Below, in pieces: positions 1-8,681 of a stretch of 64,000 nucleotides of DNA. Position numbers and translations under genes: made by a program. The stretch is from Methanoregula sp. Lineage in GTDB: Archaea > Halobacteriota > Methanomicrobia > Methanomicrobiales > Methanospirillaceae. Each line of letters starts with the position of its first letter. The first letter of the stretch is position 1. The stretch spans positions 558,001 to 622,000 of the forward strand of contig JBAZQB010000002.1 of the NCBI GenBank assembly GCA_041645435.1, in the 5' to 3' direction. Under the pieces are notes generated by a model. It was not told where the DNA came from. It searched no databases and saw only the letters and a program-made list of their open reading frames with translations.

Positions 1-75
1 GGGGGCGGCGGGTTTTATCGCATCCGGGTGTATTGGGATCTCAACCCTCATCAAAGAAAATGTAAAAAAATTCTG
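1..75 (+). repeat. Degenerate copy of a GC-rich intergenic repeat
   Basis: The first 75 bases align by eye, with scattered mismatches, to positions 3064-3138. Both begin with GGGGGCGGCGGG and continue through a CATCAA-GAAAA segment into A-rich sequence. At the second site this is the right-hand part of a larger GC-rich element rich in hairpins. The left part of this copy lies outside the window. In this copy the last hairpin has decayed (TTGGGATCTCAACCCT against a perfect stem at 3095-3114). It has no coding capacity. Its function is unknown; REP-like or MITE-like debris is the simplest reading. Confidence 0.5.
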
Positions 76-105
76 ATTACCCTGGGGTGTTTTATACAAT
101 TCCGT

Positions 106-1053
106 TCATGAGAAAAATGCATCCCCCACGGCAGACAAAGCCAGTTCCCGCACAGCATATGCCGGGAGTGCGTCTGCAACTGGCCCCAGTTCCTGATTCA
201 GATCAATTCCTCCCAGTTCCCCGGCAAACACTGGAGCCCCGATACCGGCAACAATAATCTGCCGGGCTCCGGTGTTCACAGCGACTTTTTTTACCTGGGC
301 ACAGATGAGGTTTCGCTGCGTCTCCCAGAATTGTTCTGCAACCTGCATGGCTCCTGGCTCTCCAATCTCTTCGAGATCAGCGCAAACAACCCGGGCTAAT
401 CTTCTTAAGGATGCAGCTTTTGTTTTTTCATTTTTATCGGGAGCATCACAGGTATACTGGTCAGCGCTGATATGGCCCAGGACAAGATGTGCATCGGCAC
501 TTGCAGCGAAAAATTCTGAGCTGACCGGAGTTGGTATACCCTCAAGAAGAACCGAGGAGAGTAGTGTGGCAATATTTCCCCTTAACATCCCGGTATAGAG
601 GAGATACCCGTTCTGAAGACGCTTGAGATCGGTCAGATCCAGCAGGGATGCAAAACGGTTGAGCGGGATGATGTCAGCAGTGGTGCTTCCGATATCCAGA
701 AGAACAGCGTCGGGATATTTCTCCCGCAGGTATGCTGCTGAAGCAAGCCAGTTGGCAGCAGCCAGCTGGGGCACCGCATGAGTATGGAATGTTCCGTCCA
801 TGCCATAAAAACAGGCGCGGGGAAATGCAGCCTTTACTGCATCCACAATGAACGAGATTCCCTGCATCTTATTCGAAAAACTGTCCGCCAGCTCGCCGCT
901 CATGACAACAGCCGCCGGATTATCTGGATTACCGACATACGGGATGAGCAACGATGTGATAGGCGCATGTTCCCAGAGCGGGCAGTAATGGATGTGGGCA
1001 CCGGTCTCATTGACAATTTTGAGATTTGCCCCTCCCACATCGATGCCGATCAT
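106..1053 (-). CDS. mfnF: Methanofuran biosynthesis kinase-like synthase MfnF
   Basis: This 315-residue protein is of the ASKHA-like family once labelled H4MPT-linked C1 transfer pathway protein. In the methanofuran pathway MfnF joins the furan-methanamine phosphate to glutamyl-tyramine, giving the APMF-Glu precursor of the cofactor that accepts CO2 in the first step of methanogenesis. The N-terminal phosphate loop GIDVGGANLKI (residues 3-13) and the second phosphate motif LDIGSTTADIIPL (about 119-131) are both intact, and the length is normal for the family. Its ATG overlaps the stop of mfnD by four bases (ATGA), so the two are translationally coupled. The function rests on family membership and on the mfnD neighbour. 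Confidence 0.85.
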   Translation of the reverse strand: MIGIDVGGANLKIVNETGAHIHYCPLWEHAPITSLLIPYVGNPDNPAAVVMSGELADSFSNKMQGISFIVDAVKAAFPRACFYGMDGTFHTHAVPQLAAANWLASAAYLREKYPDAVLLDIGSTTADIIPLNRFASLLDLTDLKRLQNGYLLYTGMLRGNIATLLSSVLLEGIPTPVSSEFFAASADAHLVLGHISADQYTCDAPDKNEKTKAASLRRLARVVCADLEEIGEPGAMQVAEQFWETQRNLICAQVKKVAVNTGARQIIVAGIGAPVFAGELGGIDLNQELGPVADALPAYAVRELALSAVGDAFFS

Positions 1054-1937
1054 AACGGAGTGACCTTCCCGTGGGTGTCAAAGCGAACGCTTCTTTTCAG
1101 GTGAACCTCTTTTGGGCCACCTCCTTTTGATGCGTCAACAAGGATCTCTGCAATCTCTTCGTTCATGCATGCCGCAATCCCGACAAGGCTTGTGGTGATC
1201 CGTGGATTTACGTCCACGATATACACCTTATCGGCAACAACCACATCCACGCCACAATATCCCTGGCCCCCAAGAACAATGATCGCCTTTTTGGCAACTT
1301 CAATGATCTCAGCTTCCCGTGCCGGATGAACCGGCGTCTCTCCCCCGAGATAGTGAATTGCACCATCCACCGTCTCACTGATATGCTGACGGTTTACGGC
1401 CAGGACAAGCGGGGGATTGCCGGTAAAATACAGGCACGCATCGCCAATGACCCGGCTTGCGACGATACTTACCGAGAAATGTTCGCCATCAATATACTGC
1501 TGGGAAAATTCCCCGTCATCCGGGGTTTTGTTCGAAACGCGAACCCCCTGTGCACCGCAGCCTTTGACGGGTTTTATCACCCGCTTGCCAGCAGACGTTT
1601 CAGCAGGTACCGGTATACCATGCGCACGCAGGATTTTTTCGGTCTGCACCTTGTTGGCACAGAGTGCTGCGGTCATGAAACCGCACCCGAGATTATGAGT
1701 GTGCTGCTCCAGGATCTGTGTATAGCGTGCCAGCAGGTGATCCGGTGCGATCACCAGCCCCATATCACAGGTTGGTGCGAGGCGGGCTATCTCGGTACCA
1801 AAATCGCCGGAGCCCGGCAGTACAATGTCATACCCGCAGTGCTCAAAGCTCTTTTTTAAGGTCTCTAACATTGCTGCGCCCTCGTGGGCGAGGGAGGGGT
1901 CATGACTGGTGGCATACTCAGCGAGCAGGACTTTCAT
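1050..1937 (-). CDS. mfnD: Tyramine--L-glutamate ligase MfnD (ATP-grasp)
   Basis: This 295-residue ATP-grasp enzyme is predicted to ligate the gamma-carboxyl of glutamate to tyramine, an early step of methanofuran synthesis. Seen in the sequence: the ATP-grasp lysine region KRVIKPVKGCGAQGVRV (about 118-134) and the metal-binding end VDVNPRITTSLVG (about 242-254). An AGGA Shine-Dalgarno lies five bases before the ATG at 1937. It is the first gene of the mfnD-mfnF operon and is divergent from surE across a 75-base gap. The combination with an MfnF-type protein makes MfnD more likely than another ATP-grasp ligase. Confidence 0.85.
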   Translation of the reverse strand: MKVLLAEYATSHDPSLAHEGAAMLETLKKSFEHCGYDIVLPGSGDFGTEIARLAPTCDMGLVIAPDHLLARYTQILEQHTHNLGCGFMTAALCANKVQTEKILRAHGIPVPAETSAGKRVIKPVKGCGAQGVRVSNKTPDDGEFSQQYIDGEHFSVSIVASRVIGDACLYFTGNPPLVLAVNRQHISETVDGAIHYLGGETPVHPAREAEIIEVAKKAIIVLGGQGYCGVDVVVADKVYIVDVNPRITTSLVGIAACMNEEIAEILVDASKGGGPKEVHLKRSVRFDTHGKVTPL

Positions 1938-2012
1938 CCTTTTCCTGTACGCGCTGAAAGAAAATTACCCTATCCGATCGGTGAACTATTTGTGGAGCGG
2001 CATCAATAGAAG

Positions 2013-2801
2013 ATGAACATGAGACCTTCGATCCTGCTCACGAATGATGATGGCGTAAGTTCAGTCGGGCTCTGGGCTGCGTATGAAGCGCTCATCCCCA
2101 TTGCCGATGTCACGGTTGTTGCACCGGCAACCCAGCAGAGTGCAGTTGGCAGATCGATCTCGATCTTTGAACCGCTGCGGGTAAACCAGATTACTATGAA
2201 CGGGATTCCGGCGTGGTCGGTTGCCGGTAAACCCACGGATGCGGTGATCATCGGCCTGTATGCGCTCAAACTCGCCCCGACCATGATTGTCAGCGGGATT
2301 AATATCGGGGAAAATCTCTCAACAGAGTCGATCATGACTTCTGGCACGGTGGGCGCGGCACTGGAAGGTTCCAACCAGGGCACGAAGGGGATCGCGTTCT
2401 CCCTCCAGGTAGAGGATCAGGGGGATAAGTTCGATGACCCCCGCAACTTAGGACACAGCTTCGATGCAGCAAAAACAGTGGTGCGCGACGTGGTCTCCCG
2501 GGTGCTCGAGCACGGGTTCTCGCCGCATACCGATGTGATCAATGTGAATATTCCGTCGGTGGTAAAAGGCGGGTATGAAGTGACGCGGCTTGGCCCCAAA
2601 CTGTTTCACACCGGCGTGGAAAAACGGCTGGATCCCCGCGGTCGCCCGTATTTCTGGATTAATGGCCCGCTCTTTGATGATGCCGAAGAGGGTACGGATG
2701 TGCATGCTGTCCGGAAGGGAAATGTGTCAATTACACCTATTACCCTTGACTGCACTTCCTATGCAGCTGGGGAAGATACGAGAAAAGTGTTTAAGAATTG
2801 A
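2013..2801 (+). CDS. surE: 5'-nucleotidase SurE
   Basis: This 262-residue cytosolic phosphatase removes phosphate from nucleoside monophosphates. The SurE signature LLTNDDG (metal-binding DD) sits at the N terminus, followed by VVAPATQQSA and the SGINIGENL loop that completes the divalent-metal site. The length is normal. The start may be the second methionine (2019), which would put the LLTNDDG motif closer to the end as in most SurE proteins; no clear Shine-Dalgarno decides this. The gene is monocistronic and divergent from mfnD. Confidence 0.9.
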   Translation: MNMRPSILLTNDDGVSSVGLWAAYEALIPIADVTVVAPATQQSAVGRSISIFEPLRVNQITMNGIPAWSVAGKPTDAVIIGLYALKLAPTMIVSGINIGENLSTESIMTSGTVGAALEGSNQGTKGIAFSLQVEDQGDKFDDPRNLGHSFDAAKTVVRDVVSRVLEHGFSPHTDVINVNIPSVVKGGYEVTRLGPKLFHTGVEKRLDPRGRPYFWINGPLFDDAEEGTDVHAVRKGNVSITPITLDCTSYAAGEDTRKVFKN

Positions 2802-2920
2802 TTTTTTTAGGATGGCTTGAAAGTTCGATACAAAATTTTCTTTAAAAATTATCCTGCATCCTTAAAATAATCTAATCGTCATTTTCTCTGATGTAAATAA
2901 TCATTCAGTTTTGTTTGCGA

Positions 2921-3138
2921 TGCTTCCCACCCCTTCGGGGTCGCTCGGCTGCCTCGTTTTGGTCCTCGCTGGGCAGGGAGGTTAATCCATCTCTCAATGC
3001 GAAGGCAAGGGCGCTAATTTTCCGTACGTTAAACCAATCGAACCGCCGCGGAGGCGCCCCTTCGGGGGCGGCGGGGTTCATCGTAACCGGGGGTATGGGG
3101 GCATCAGCCCCCATCAATGAAAAGCAAAAGTACCTGAA
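2921..3138 (+). repeat. GC-rich hairpin-bearing intergenic repeat element
   Basis: This GC-rich block interrupts a more AT-rich spacer between surE and rpiA. It holds three clear hairpins: ACCCC/GGGGT with a TTC loop at 2929-2941, CGCCCC/GGGGCG around TTC(G) at 3055-3070, and a perfect ATGGGGGC/GCCCCCAT stem around ATCA at 3095-3114. The right part (3064-3138) recurs in decayed form at 1-75. An open frame runs through the block into rpiA, but this is read-through of the repeat and not a rpiA extension. The element may be a mobile miniature element or a structured RNA; the sequence does not decide. Confidence 0.5.
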
Positions 3139-3200
3139 CAATTTTTGTTCTGAAGACATCTCATTCAACCAATGTCAATTTCCCACCACCACATCACCAG

Positions 3201-3210
3201 TTTTAATAAT
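3201..3210 (+). promoter_or_regulatory. Probable TATA box of rpiA
   Basis: TTTTAATAAT is the only TATA-like run in the spacer downstream of the repeat element. It is centred about 31 bases before the chosen rpiA ATG. Archaeal initiation normally falls 23-28 bases after the box, so the transcript would be leaderless or nearly so, which supports starting rpiA at 3236 and not upstream. Confidence 0.4.
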
Positions 3211-3235
3211 TCCTGTACCGATATGTATCACTTTA

Positions 3236-3931
3236 ATGGACTCAACGACACGTGATCCCGCAATCGCCAAACGTGCAGCAGGCTACAAGGCAGCAGACAT
3301 GGTAAAAGACGGTATGATCATCGGCCTTGGCACGGGTTCCACGGTCATGTATACCATGGAACGGCTCTCCCGGCGCATGCAGGAAGGGCTCACGATTTCT
3401 GGTATCCCGACATCCTTCCAGACGGCAATCAGGGCCCGTGAATATCGCATACCGTTAACAACCCTCGATGATCATCCGGTAATCGACCTGGCTGTTGACG
3501 GGGCGGATGAAGTTGACCCGCAGCTGCGACTGATCAAAGGCCGGGGAGCAGCCCATACACGGGAGAAATGCGTAGCTGCTGCTGCACGCCGGTTTATTGT
3601 CGTTGTCGATGAGCAGAAGATGGTCCCCCGTCTGGATGGTCTGGTACCGGTAGAAGTTGTCCCGTTTGCCATCCGGCCCGTGATGGATCAGCTCAGGGCA
3701 ATGGGATGTACGCCGGTGCTGCGGGAAGGTGTGAAAAAAGACGGCCCGGTGATCACCGACAACATGAATTTCATTCTCGATGCGAAATTCAAAACCATTA
3801 CCGAACCCGAAAAACTTGAGGCATCCATTGGCCTTATCCCCGGCGTCGTGGAGAGCGGGCTATTCTGTAATTTTACAGCAAAAACCACCGTTATTGTCGG
3901 TGGTGAAAAAAAATGCAGGATTATCCCTTAG
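3236..3931 (+). CDS. rpiA: Ribose-5-phosphate isomerase A
   Basis: This 231-residue enzyme interconverts ribose 5-phosphate and ribulose 5-phosphate in the archaeal pentose supply route. Visible RpiA motifs are GLGTGSTVMY (phosphate loop), DGADEVDP (catalytic Asp/Glu) and IKGRGAAHTREK (ring-opening and phosphate site). The open frame extends about 320 bases further upstream, but that part is the GC-rich repeat. The ATG at 3236 gives the normal family length and sits about 30 bases after a TATA-like box. The stop codon overlaps the stop of the convergent regulator gene. Confidence 0.92.
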   Translation: MDSTTRDPAIAKRAAGYKAADMVKDGMIIGLGTGSTVMYTMERLSRRMQEGLTISGIPTSFQTAIRAREYRIPLTTLDDHPVIDLAVDGADEVDPQLRLIKGRGAAHTREKCVAAAARRFIVVVDEQKMVPRLDGLVPVEVVPFAIRPVMDQLRAMGCTPVLREGVKKDGPVITDNMNFILDAKFKTITEPEKLEASIGLIPGVVESGLFCNFTAKTTVIVGGEKKCRIIP

Positions 3932-4302
3932 TTGAGATAATCGCGTAATTTGTGGACCAGGGCGAGCTGGTTGTTCGCTTCTTTCTTCTTCTCTTTCTCG
4001 ATGCTGTCCATAATCTGGTGGATTGGCTTTGCCAGCTCGTAGATCTTAACCGGGCGACCCTTGCTCTCTGCCTTGCTCTCGCGGCTGGAGATCCAGTCCT
4101 GTTCGAGCAGGTAGCGCATCGCAATGCTGACTTCCGGCTGGCGGAGATCGGTGCCCCGCTCAATAGCCCGGGATGTGGCTTCCGGGGTGTTTGCAAGAAA
4201 TACGAGCACCTTTGCTACATTTCTTTTGGTTCCAATCTCAATGAGGAGGTTTGCAAACTCCTCTTCCTTTTCGGTGAAATACATTACATTTTCCGTTCTC
4301 AT
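3928..4302 (-). CDS. Winged-helix transcriptional regulator next to tbp
   Basis: This roughly 124-residue basic protein has a winged helix-turn-helix of the ArsR/TrmB kind. The recognition region LRQPEVSIAMRYLLEQDWI is followed by a wing with GRPVKIYEL and a charged C-terminal helix (EKEKKKEANNQ) likely to dimerise. Four in-frame starts exist: GTG 4317, ATG 4311, ATG 4302 and ATG 4284. A TATA-like AGATAAATTA near 4341-4350 on this strand would place initiation close to 4318, so a longer form is possible. It lies downstream of tbp and is convergent with rpiA, sharing three bases of stop codon. The target genes cannot be read from the sequence. Confidence 0.75.
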   Translation of the reverse strand: MRTENVMYFTEKEEEFANLLIEIGTKRNVAKVLVFLANTPEATSRAIERGTDLRQPEVSIAMRYLLEQDWISSRESKAESKGRPVKIYELAKPIHQIMDSIEKEKKKEANNQLALVHKLRDYLN

Positions 4303-4497
4303 ACAACACATCCACACTATTTTTCTTTAGATTTCTACAATAATTTATCTAATTCCTGATATATAGGTGCTCGTATTGCAGCACAATGACAGCAGACTTT
4401 ATTTATTATAAAAAATTCCAAGGCCAGAATCCGGGAAAAGAGCGGTTGGAATTCAATCTTTGCGAAAAATTCGTAAACACCGGTATAAAAAAAATGT

Positions 4498-5058
4498 TTA
4501 CATCAGACCAAGGCTGCGCAGGTCTGAAAGGATCTTGATCACTGCTTTCTTTGCATCTTCCGGTTCCTTGCCACCGGTTATGATCAACTTACCGGATCCG
4601 AACAAAAGGACAACAACTTTGGGAACTTCAAGACGGTAGACCAGTCCGGGGAACTGTTCAGGTTCATACTCAATCCGGTCGAGGTTGAAACCAACTGCGA
4701 TCTTGTTTAAGTTAATTGGCGTGGCAAGATCTGCGGACGTGACAATGTTCTGGATCTTGTAATCCAGTTTCTTGGGGATAGCAATACCCAGGTCGCGCAG
4801 GAGGCCGCCAAGGATATTGAGTCCTTTGCTCAGGCTGTCAACACTCTTTGCACCGGTTAACACTACTTTTCCCGAACCAAAGACGAGCGCTGCGATCTTG
4901 GGATCCTGCATCCGGAGAACAACGCCGGGGAAACGCTTCTTGTTATATTCTGCGCCCGGAATCTTGGATGCAATATCGGGTAGATCCAGATAATCGGTCA
5001 CCTTTGCTGAGGCAACAATGTTTTCAATCTTGAGGGAATCTTCTGGTCTGACCTTCAT
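4498..5058 (-). CDS. tbp: TATA-box-binding protein
   Basis: This 186-residue general transcription factor binds the archaeal TATA box and recruits TFB and RNA polymerase. The two direct repeats of the TBP saddle are plain: residues 1-92 with FPGVVLRM, FGSGKVVLTG, and residues 93-183 with FPGLVYRL, FGSGKLIITGG. Length and content are those of an intact single-domain archaeal TBP. A strong TATA element lies about 25 bases before the ATG, which implies a leaderless transcript. Confidence 0.97.
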   Translation of the reverse strand: MKVRPEDSLKIENIVASAKVTDYLDLPDIASKIPGAEYNKKRFPGVVLRMQDPKIAALVFGSGKVVLTGAKSVDSLSKGLNILGGLLRDLGIAIPKKLDYKIQNIVTSADLATPINLNKIAVGFNLDRIEYEPEQFPGLVYRLEVPKVVVLLFGSGKLIITGGKEPEDAKKAVIKILSDLRSLGLM

Positions 5059-5080
5059 ATTTATAAATGATATAAAACAG

Positions 5081-5088
5081 TATTTAAA
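5081..5088 (-). promoter_or_regulatory. TATA box of tbp
   Basis: On the minus strand this reads TTTAAATA, preceded by an A/C-containing stretch that could serve as BRE. Its centre is about 26 bases from the tbp ATG, so transcription should begin at or next to the start codon. It lies in the 53-base gap between acsA and tbp, which are therefore probably not strictly co-transcribed. Confidence 0.55.
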
Positions 5089-5111
5089 AAGTTGGGTCTG
5101 TTTTTTGTAAA

Positions 5112-7004
5112 TCAGTCTTCAAGCGTTGAAATATCGCCCGGGTCCATTCCCATCTCTTTTGCTTTTAAGACCCGTCGCATGATCTTCCCGCTCCGGGTTT
5201 TTGGCAGTGACGTTACGAACTCAATCTCTGATGGCATGGCAATCGGTCCCAGCGTGATACGGACATGGTAGAGGAGCTCGTTTTTCAACCGGTCGGAGGG
5301 TTCATGCCCCATGCGCAGGATCACAAAAGCCTTGATCACGTTGCCCTTCACTTCGTCGGGTTTCCCGATGACTGCAGCCTCTGCAACGGCCTTGTGCGAA
5401 ACCAGCGCGCTCTCGACTTCCGCAGTCCCGATATTATGCCCGGCCACTACGATCAGATCATCGGATCTGCCGAGCACCATGATGTAACCCTGTTCGTTTT
5501 TCACGGCAAGGTCCCCGACCGTGTAACAGCCGGGAATCGTTTCCCAGTATTTCCGGTACCGGTCAGGATCGTTAAATACTGCGCGGAACATAGAAGGCCA
5601 GGGTTCTTTTAAGACCAGAAAACCACCGGTACCGGGAGGTACGGGTTTGCCATCCTTATCAACCACATCTGCTACAACACCGGGGATGGACTTGCCGGCA
5701 AAACCCGGGTACATGGGCTCACCGAGTACCGTGGTGATCATATGCATGCCGGTCTCGGTCTGCCACCAGGTATCAACGACCGGGCAGCGGTTTTTCCCGA
5801 TAACGCGGTAATACCATTCAAAGGCTTCGGGATTGAGCGGTTCTCCGACAGAACCTAAAATGCGCAGGGAGTTTAAGTTACTCTTATTGGGCCACTCCTC
5901 GCCCATCTTCATGAACATCCGGATAGCTGTCGGGGCGGTGTACAGGATTGTTATACCGAAATCCTCGATCATCCGCCAGTAAGCCCCGGCATCGGGATAA
6001 TCCGGAGTATTTTCGGTGATAAAAATGGTCGTGCCATTAGAAAGAGGCCCATAGACCACGTAGGAGTGACCGGTGATCCAACCGGGATCGGCGGTACACC
6101 AGTATACGTCATTATCTTTTATGTCAAAGATATGTTTCGTCGTATAATAGGCACCAACCATATACCCGCCACAGGTGTGGACTATCCCTTTGGGGGACCC
6201 CGTTGATCCGCTGGTATACAGGATGAAGAGTGGATCTTCGGTGTCCATCACTTCAGCCTCGCAGTCAGGACTGACATCCTTGATTAAATCGTAAAAGTCT
6301 ACTTCCATTTCGTGGTGAATCTCAACCGGCTGATGGAGTTCGCGCCGGAGTACGATCACATGTTCCACGCTGGGCGCATCGATAATCGCCTCTTCAATGA
6401 CATGCTTGAGCGGTATGGACTTTCCGCGCCGGAAAGTGACATCGGCAGTGATGACAACCTTGGCTTCTGCGCCGGCGATACGGCTGTGTAGTGCGGCAGC
6501 CCCGAAACCGCCAAAAACCACGCTGTGGACTGCCCCAATCCGTGCACAGGCAAGCATCGAGATGATCTGCTCAGGTACCATCGGCATGTAGATGCAGACG
6601 CGGTCACCTTTCACCACGCCGAGTTTTTTTAAACCGTTCGAAAGCCGCATCACTTCGCGATAGAGCTGGCGGTACGTGTAGATTCTCTCACAGTCATCCT
6701 CACCTTTCCAGATGAGTGCTACCTTGTTCCGCCGGGCATTGATGACATGGCGATCAAGGCAGTTATAGGTAATATTTGTCTTACCGTCAAGAAACCACCG
6801 GGCGTGAGGATAGTTCCACTCTTTTACCTTGGTATAGGGTGAGAACCAGTGGAGTTCTGATGCGATCTTGTCCCAGAAGCCATCGGGATCTTGTAAGAAT
6901 GCATTGTACGCTTTCTGGTAATCCCCAATCCAGCTGTTCTTTTTTACTGAAGGATCAGGCAGATACTGTTTGTCGGTGAATTTGACGTTAAAATCTTCAG
7001 CCAT
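5112..7004 (-). CDS. acsA: Acetyl-CoA synthetase (AMP-forming)
   Basis: This 630-residue cytosolic enzyme activates acetate with ATP and CoA to acetyl-CoA, which a hydrogenotrophic methanogen uses for assimilation. Motifs in order: the P-loop YTSGSTGSPKG (263-273), the acetate pocket TWWQTETG (Trp limits the acyl chain), GRSDDLIVVAGHNIGTAEVE near 520-540, and the C-terminal TRSGKIMRR with the catalytic, acetylatable lysine near 607. Length is normal for Acs. A G-rich Shine-Dalgarno (GGGG) precedes the ATG by about seven bases. The pocket Trp argues against a propionyl- or long-chain acyl-CoA synthetase. Confidence 0.93.
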   Translation of the reverse strand: MAEDFNVKFTDKQYLPDPSVKKNSWIGDYQKAYNAFLQDPDGFWDKIASELHWFSPYTKVKEWNYPHARWFLDGKTNITYNCLDRHVINARRNKVALIWKGEDDCERIYTYRQLYREVMRLSNGLKKLGVVKGDRVCIYMPMVPEQIISMLACARIGAVHSVVFGGFGAAALHSRIAGAEAKVVITADVTFRRGKSIPLKHVIEEAIIDAPSVEHVIVLRRELHQPVEIHHEMEVDFYDLIKDVSPDCEAEVMDTEDPLFILYTSGSTGSPKGIVHTCGGYMVGAYYTTKHIFDIKDNDVYWCTADPGWITGHSYVVYGPLSNGTTIFITENTPDYPDAGAYWRMIEDFGITILYTAPTAIRMFMKMGEEWPNKSNLNSLRILGSVGEPLNPEAFEWYYRVIGKNRCPVVDTWWQTETGMHMITTVLGEPMYPGFAGKSIPGVVADVVDKDGKPVPPGTGGFLVLKEPWPSMFRAVFNDPDRYRKYWETIPGCYTVGDLAVKNEQGYIMVLGRSDDLIVVAGHNIGTAEVESALVSHKAVAEAAVIGKPDEVKGNVIKAFVILRMGHEPSDRLKNELLYHVRITLGPIAMPSEIEFVTSLPKTRSGKIMRRVLKAKEMGMDPGDISTLED

Positions 7005-7187
7005 AAAAAAACCCCGATTCTATAGTATTAATGATGGGTATATTCAATAAAAGGTTGTTATTTGCGGGGGCAAAGCACGAATAAAGGGGGCATAATAATT
7101 TAAAAGAAACGAAAAAACAAAGGTAATCCGCTGAAAGATTTGTGAGGCGGGATGAGGGAAAAACAGATTGGAAGGTTAGGTAATGTG

Positions 7188-7502
7188 TTAATCGTACTGT
7201 CGCCACGTGTGGCCGCATTCCGTGCACCGGAAGAACCGCACCTCGCTTTCATCTGCTGCCCGTAACTGCCGGAGCCACCAGAAAGCAAGATTGTGCTCGC
7301 ATTTCGGGCATTTTATCGCAATGGTGGGCATGGTTTTGATTTTATCTTCTTCATCATCCACAATCGTGATCTCATTTTCCGTGCGATTCTTCTTGGACTT
7401 CATCTGGTCAGCGGCTTCTATCATCCGTATATACCCGCATTTCCGGCACTTAAGCTGACCACCGCTTGAGATCATCATCGTCTTACATTCAGGACAGAAC
7501 AT
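7188..7502 (-). CDS. tfs: Transcription factor S (TFIIS-like RNA cleavage factor)
   Basis: This 104-residue protein stimulates RNA cleavage by stalled archaeal RNA polymerase. It has two zinc ribbons: an N-terminal one (CPEC near residue 3, CRKCG near 21) and a C-terminal one (CPKC, then FFRCTECGHTWR). The acidic DE pair needed to position metal in the polymerase active site is present in RAADESEVRFFRC, so the factor should be cleavage-active. The frame opens seven residues earlier, but the methionine of MFCPECKTMM is the family start and is used here. Confidence 0.9.
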   Translation of the reverse strand: MFCPECKTMMISSGGQLKCRKCGYIRMIEAADQMKSKKNRTENEITIVDDEEDKIKTMPTIAIKCPKCEHNLAFWWLRQLRAADESEVRFFRCTECGHTWRQYD

Positions 7503-7680
7503 CGGTATTCTATGCGTGAGCAAAGAAGATTAACCCTCTTGTCAGGGACCCTGGTTTTCACCGGGTTTTAACACAGGGTAATTCCCATGGCAGGCAAAGA
7601 CACGATTTTTACGGTTTACGGTTTAAGAAAACGATGTACCTTCAGAATCCTTTTTTTGGTAAGGAGTGAATAATTGTATA

Positions 7681-8490
7681 ATGATCGAGTATCTGGTGCT
7701 GATCTCCTGTATTGGATTTCTTGCGTTCCTCCTGCCCGGTCGGCACCGGAAATATACAGCCATCATAGGCTGGACATTTATTGTTCTTGCACTATTTACC
7801 CAGTTACCGGTGTATTTTTCTGAAAATAATTTCCTGTACCCGATTATTGCTGCCCTCTCCGTGCCTTTCCTGGTGATCACAGCCAAATACCTGCTTGCAG
7901 AGGATGAGCGGGTGATGCACCTTTCGCGGGCGGCAGCCGTTGCTTTTATCATCTACGCCCCGTTTGAGTACATACCTGCTTTCGGTGACTGGCTGATTGA
8001 CATTGTGGTGGGGCAGATAATCTGGATACTCGACCTGCTCCAGTTCAATGTCACCAATACTGACTGGAATATCATCGCCCGGAACGGTTTCCGGGTAGAG
8101 ATCATTCTCGGTTGCACCGGCATCCAGAGCATTGCGATCATGCTGGGTGTGGCTGCTGCTGTTCCGACAACGATCAGGCAGAAATGTTATGCCTTTCTTA
8201 TCATTGCCCCGACGATCTACTTCTTAAATCTTTTAAGAAATGTATTTGTCATCATCGCGTATACCGACCAGTTGTTTCCCTATTACCCGGAGATCGCCAG
8301 TAATGGAGAACAGGGATACGAGAGTTTCTTCTGGGCGCATAATGTGATCGCAGAACTGCTGGCTCTTGTCTGCCTGGTCCTGATCGCATATGGGCTTTTT
8401 ACGATCATTCCAAAACTCGGCAGCTTTGCCGATGACCTCTATCAGCTCTACTATGGCGAAGTTAAGAAAGCTTTTTTTAAGGACAGATGA
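7681..8490 (+). CDS. artA: Archaeosortase A (PGF-CTERM-type sorting enzyme)
   Basis: This 269-residue polytopic membrane cysteine transpeptidase-like enzyme cleaves C-terminal sorting signals of surface proteins such as S-layer glycoproteins and joins them to lipid. About eight hydrophobic segments are visible. The catalytic triad of the exosortase/archaeosortase family is complete: Cys145 in GCTGIQS, Arg186 in FLNLLRNVF and His220 in FFWAHN. The ATG at 7681 is preferred. A GTG at 7666 is also in frame but overlaps the AAGGAG ribosome-binding site at 7661-7666. The gene stands alone. Its substrates are not certain in this window, though the secreted protein at 62497 has a tail worth testing. 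Confidence 0.85.
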   Translation: MIEYLVLISCIGFLAFLLPGRHRKYTAIIGWTFIVLALFTQLPVYFSENNFLYPIIAALSVPFLVITAKYLLAEDERVMHLSRAAAVAFIIYAPFEYIPAFGDWLIDIVVGQIIWILDLLQFNVTNTDWNIIARNGFRVEIILGCTGIQSIAIMLGVAAAVPTTIRQKCYAFLIIAPTIYFLNLLRNVFVIIAYTDQLFPYYPEIASNGEQGYESFFWAHNVIAELLALVCLVLIAYGLFTIIPKLGSFADDLYQLYYGEVKKAFFKDR

Positions 8491-8681
8491 ATCCTGCCGG
8501 ACATAACTGTGGCAATCGCCACATACTTGTTATCATCACGCAGATCGGTCAGATGATTAATGATCACAAAAATATCAGATTTTATCAAGGATATTTTTCT
8601 AAGTTCGATAGATCAGTCATGCATTGATCAGATTACAAAGAGGGAGGCTGATCCCCCCTATGCCATTTAATAATGAATTCT

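Noticed and set aside
2915..3235. N-terminal extension of rpiA by 107 codons
   Set aside because: The extension translates a GC-rich repeat, and the RpiA family length and TATA position fit the start at 3236.
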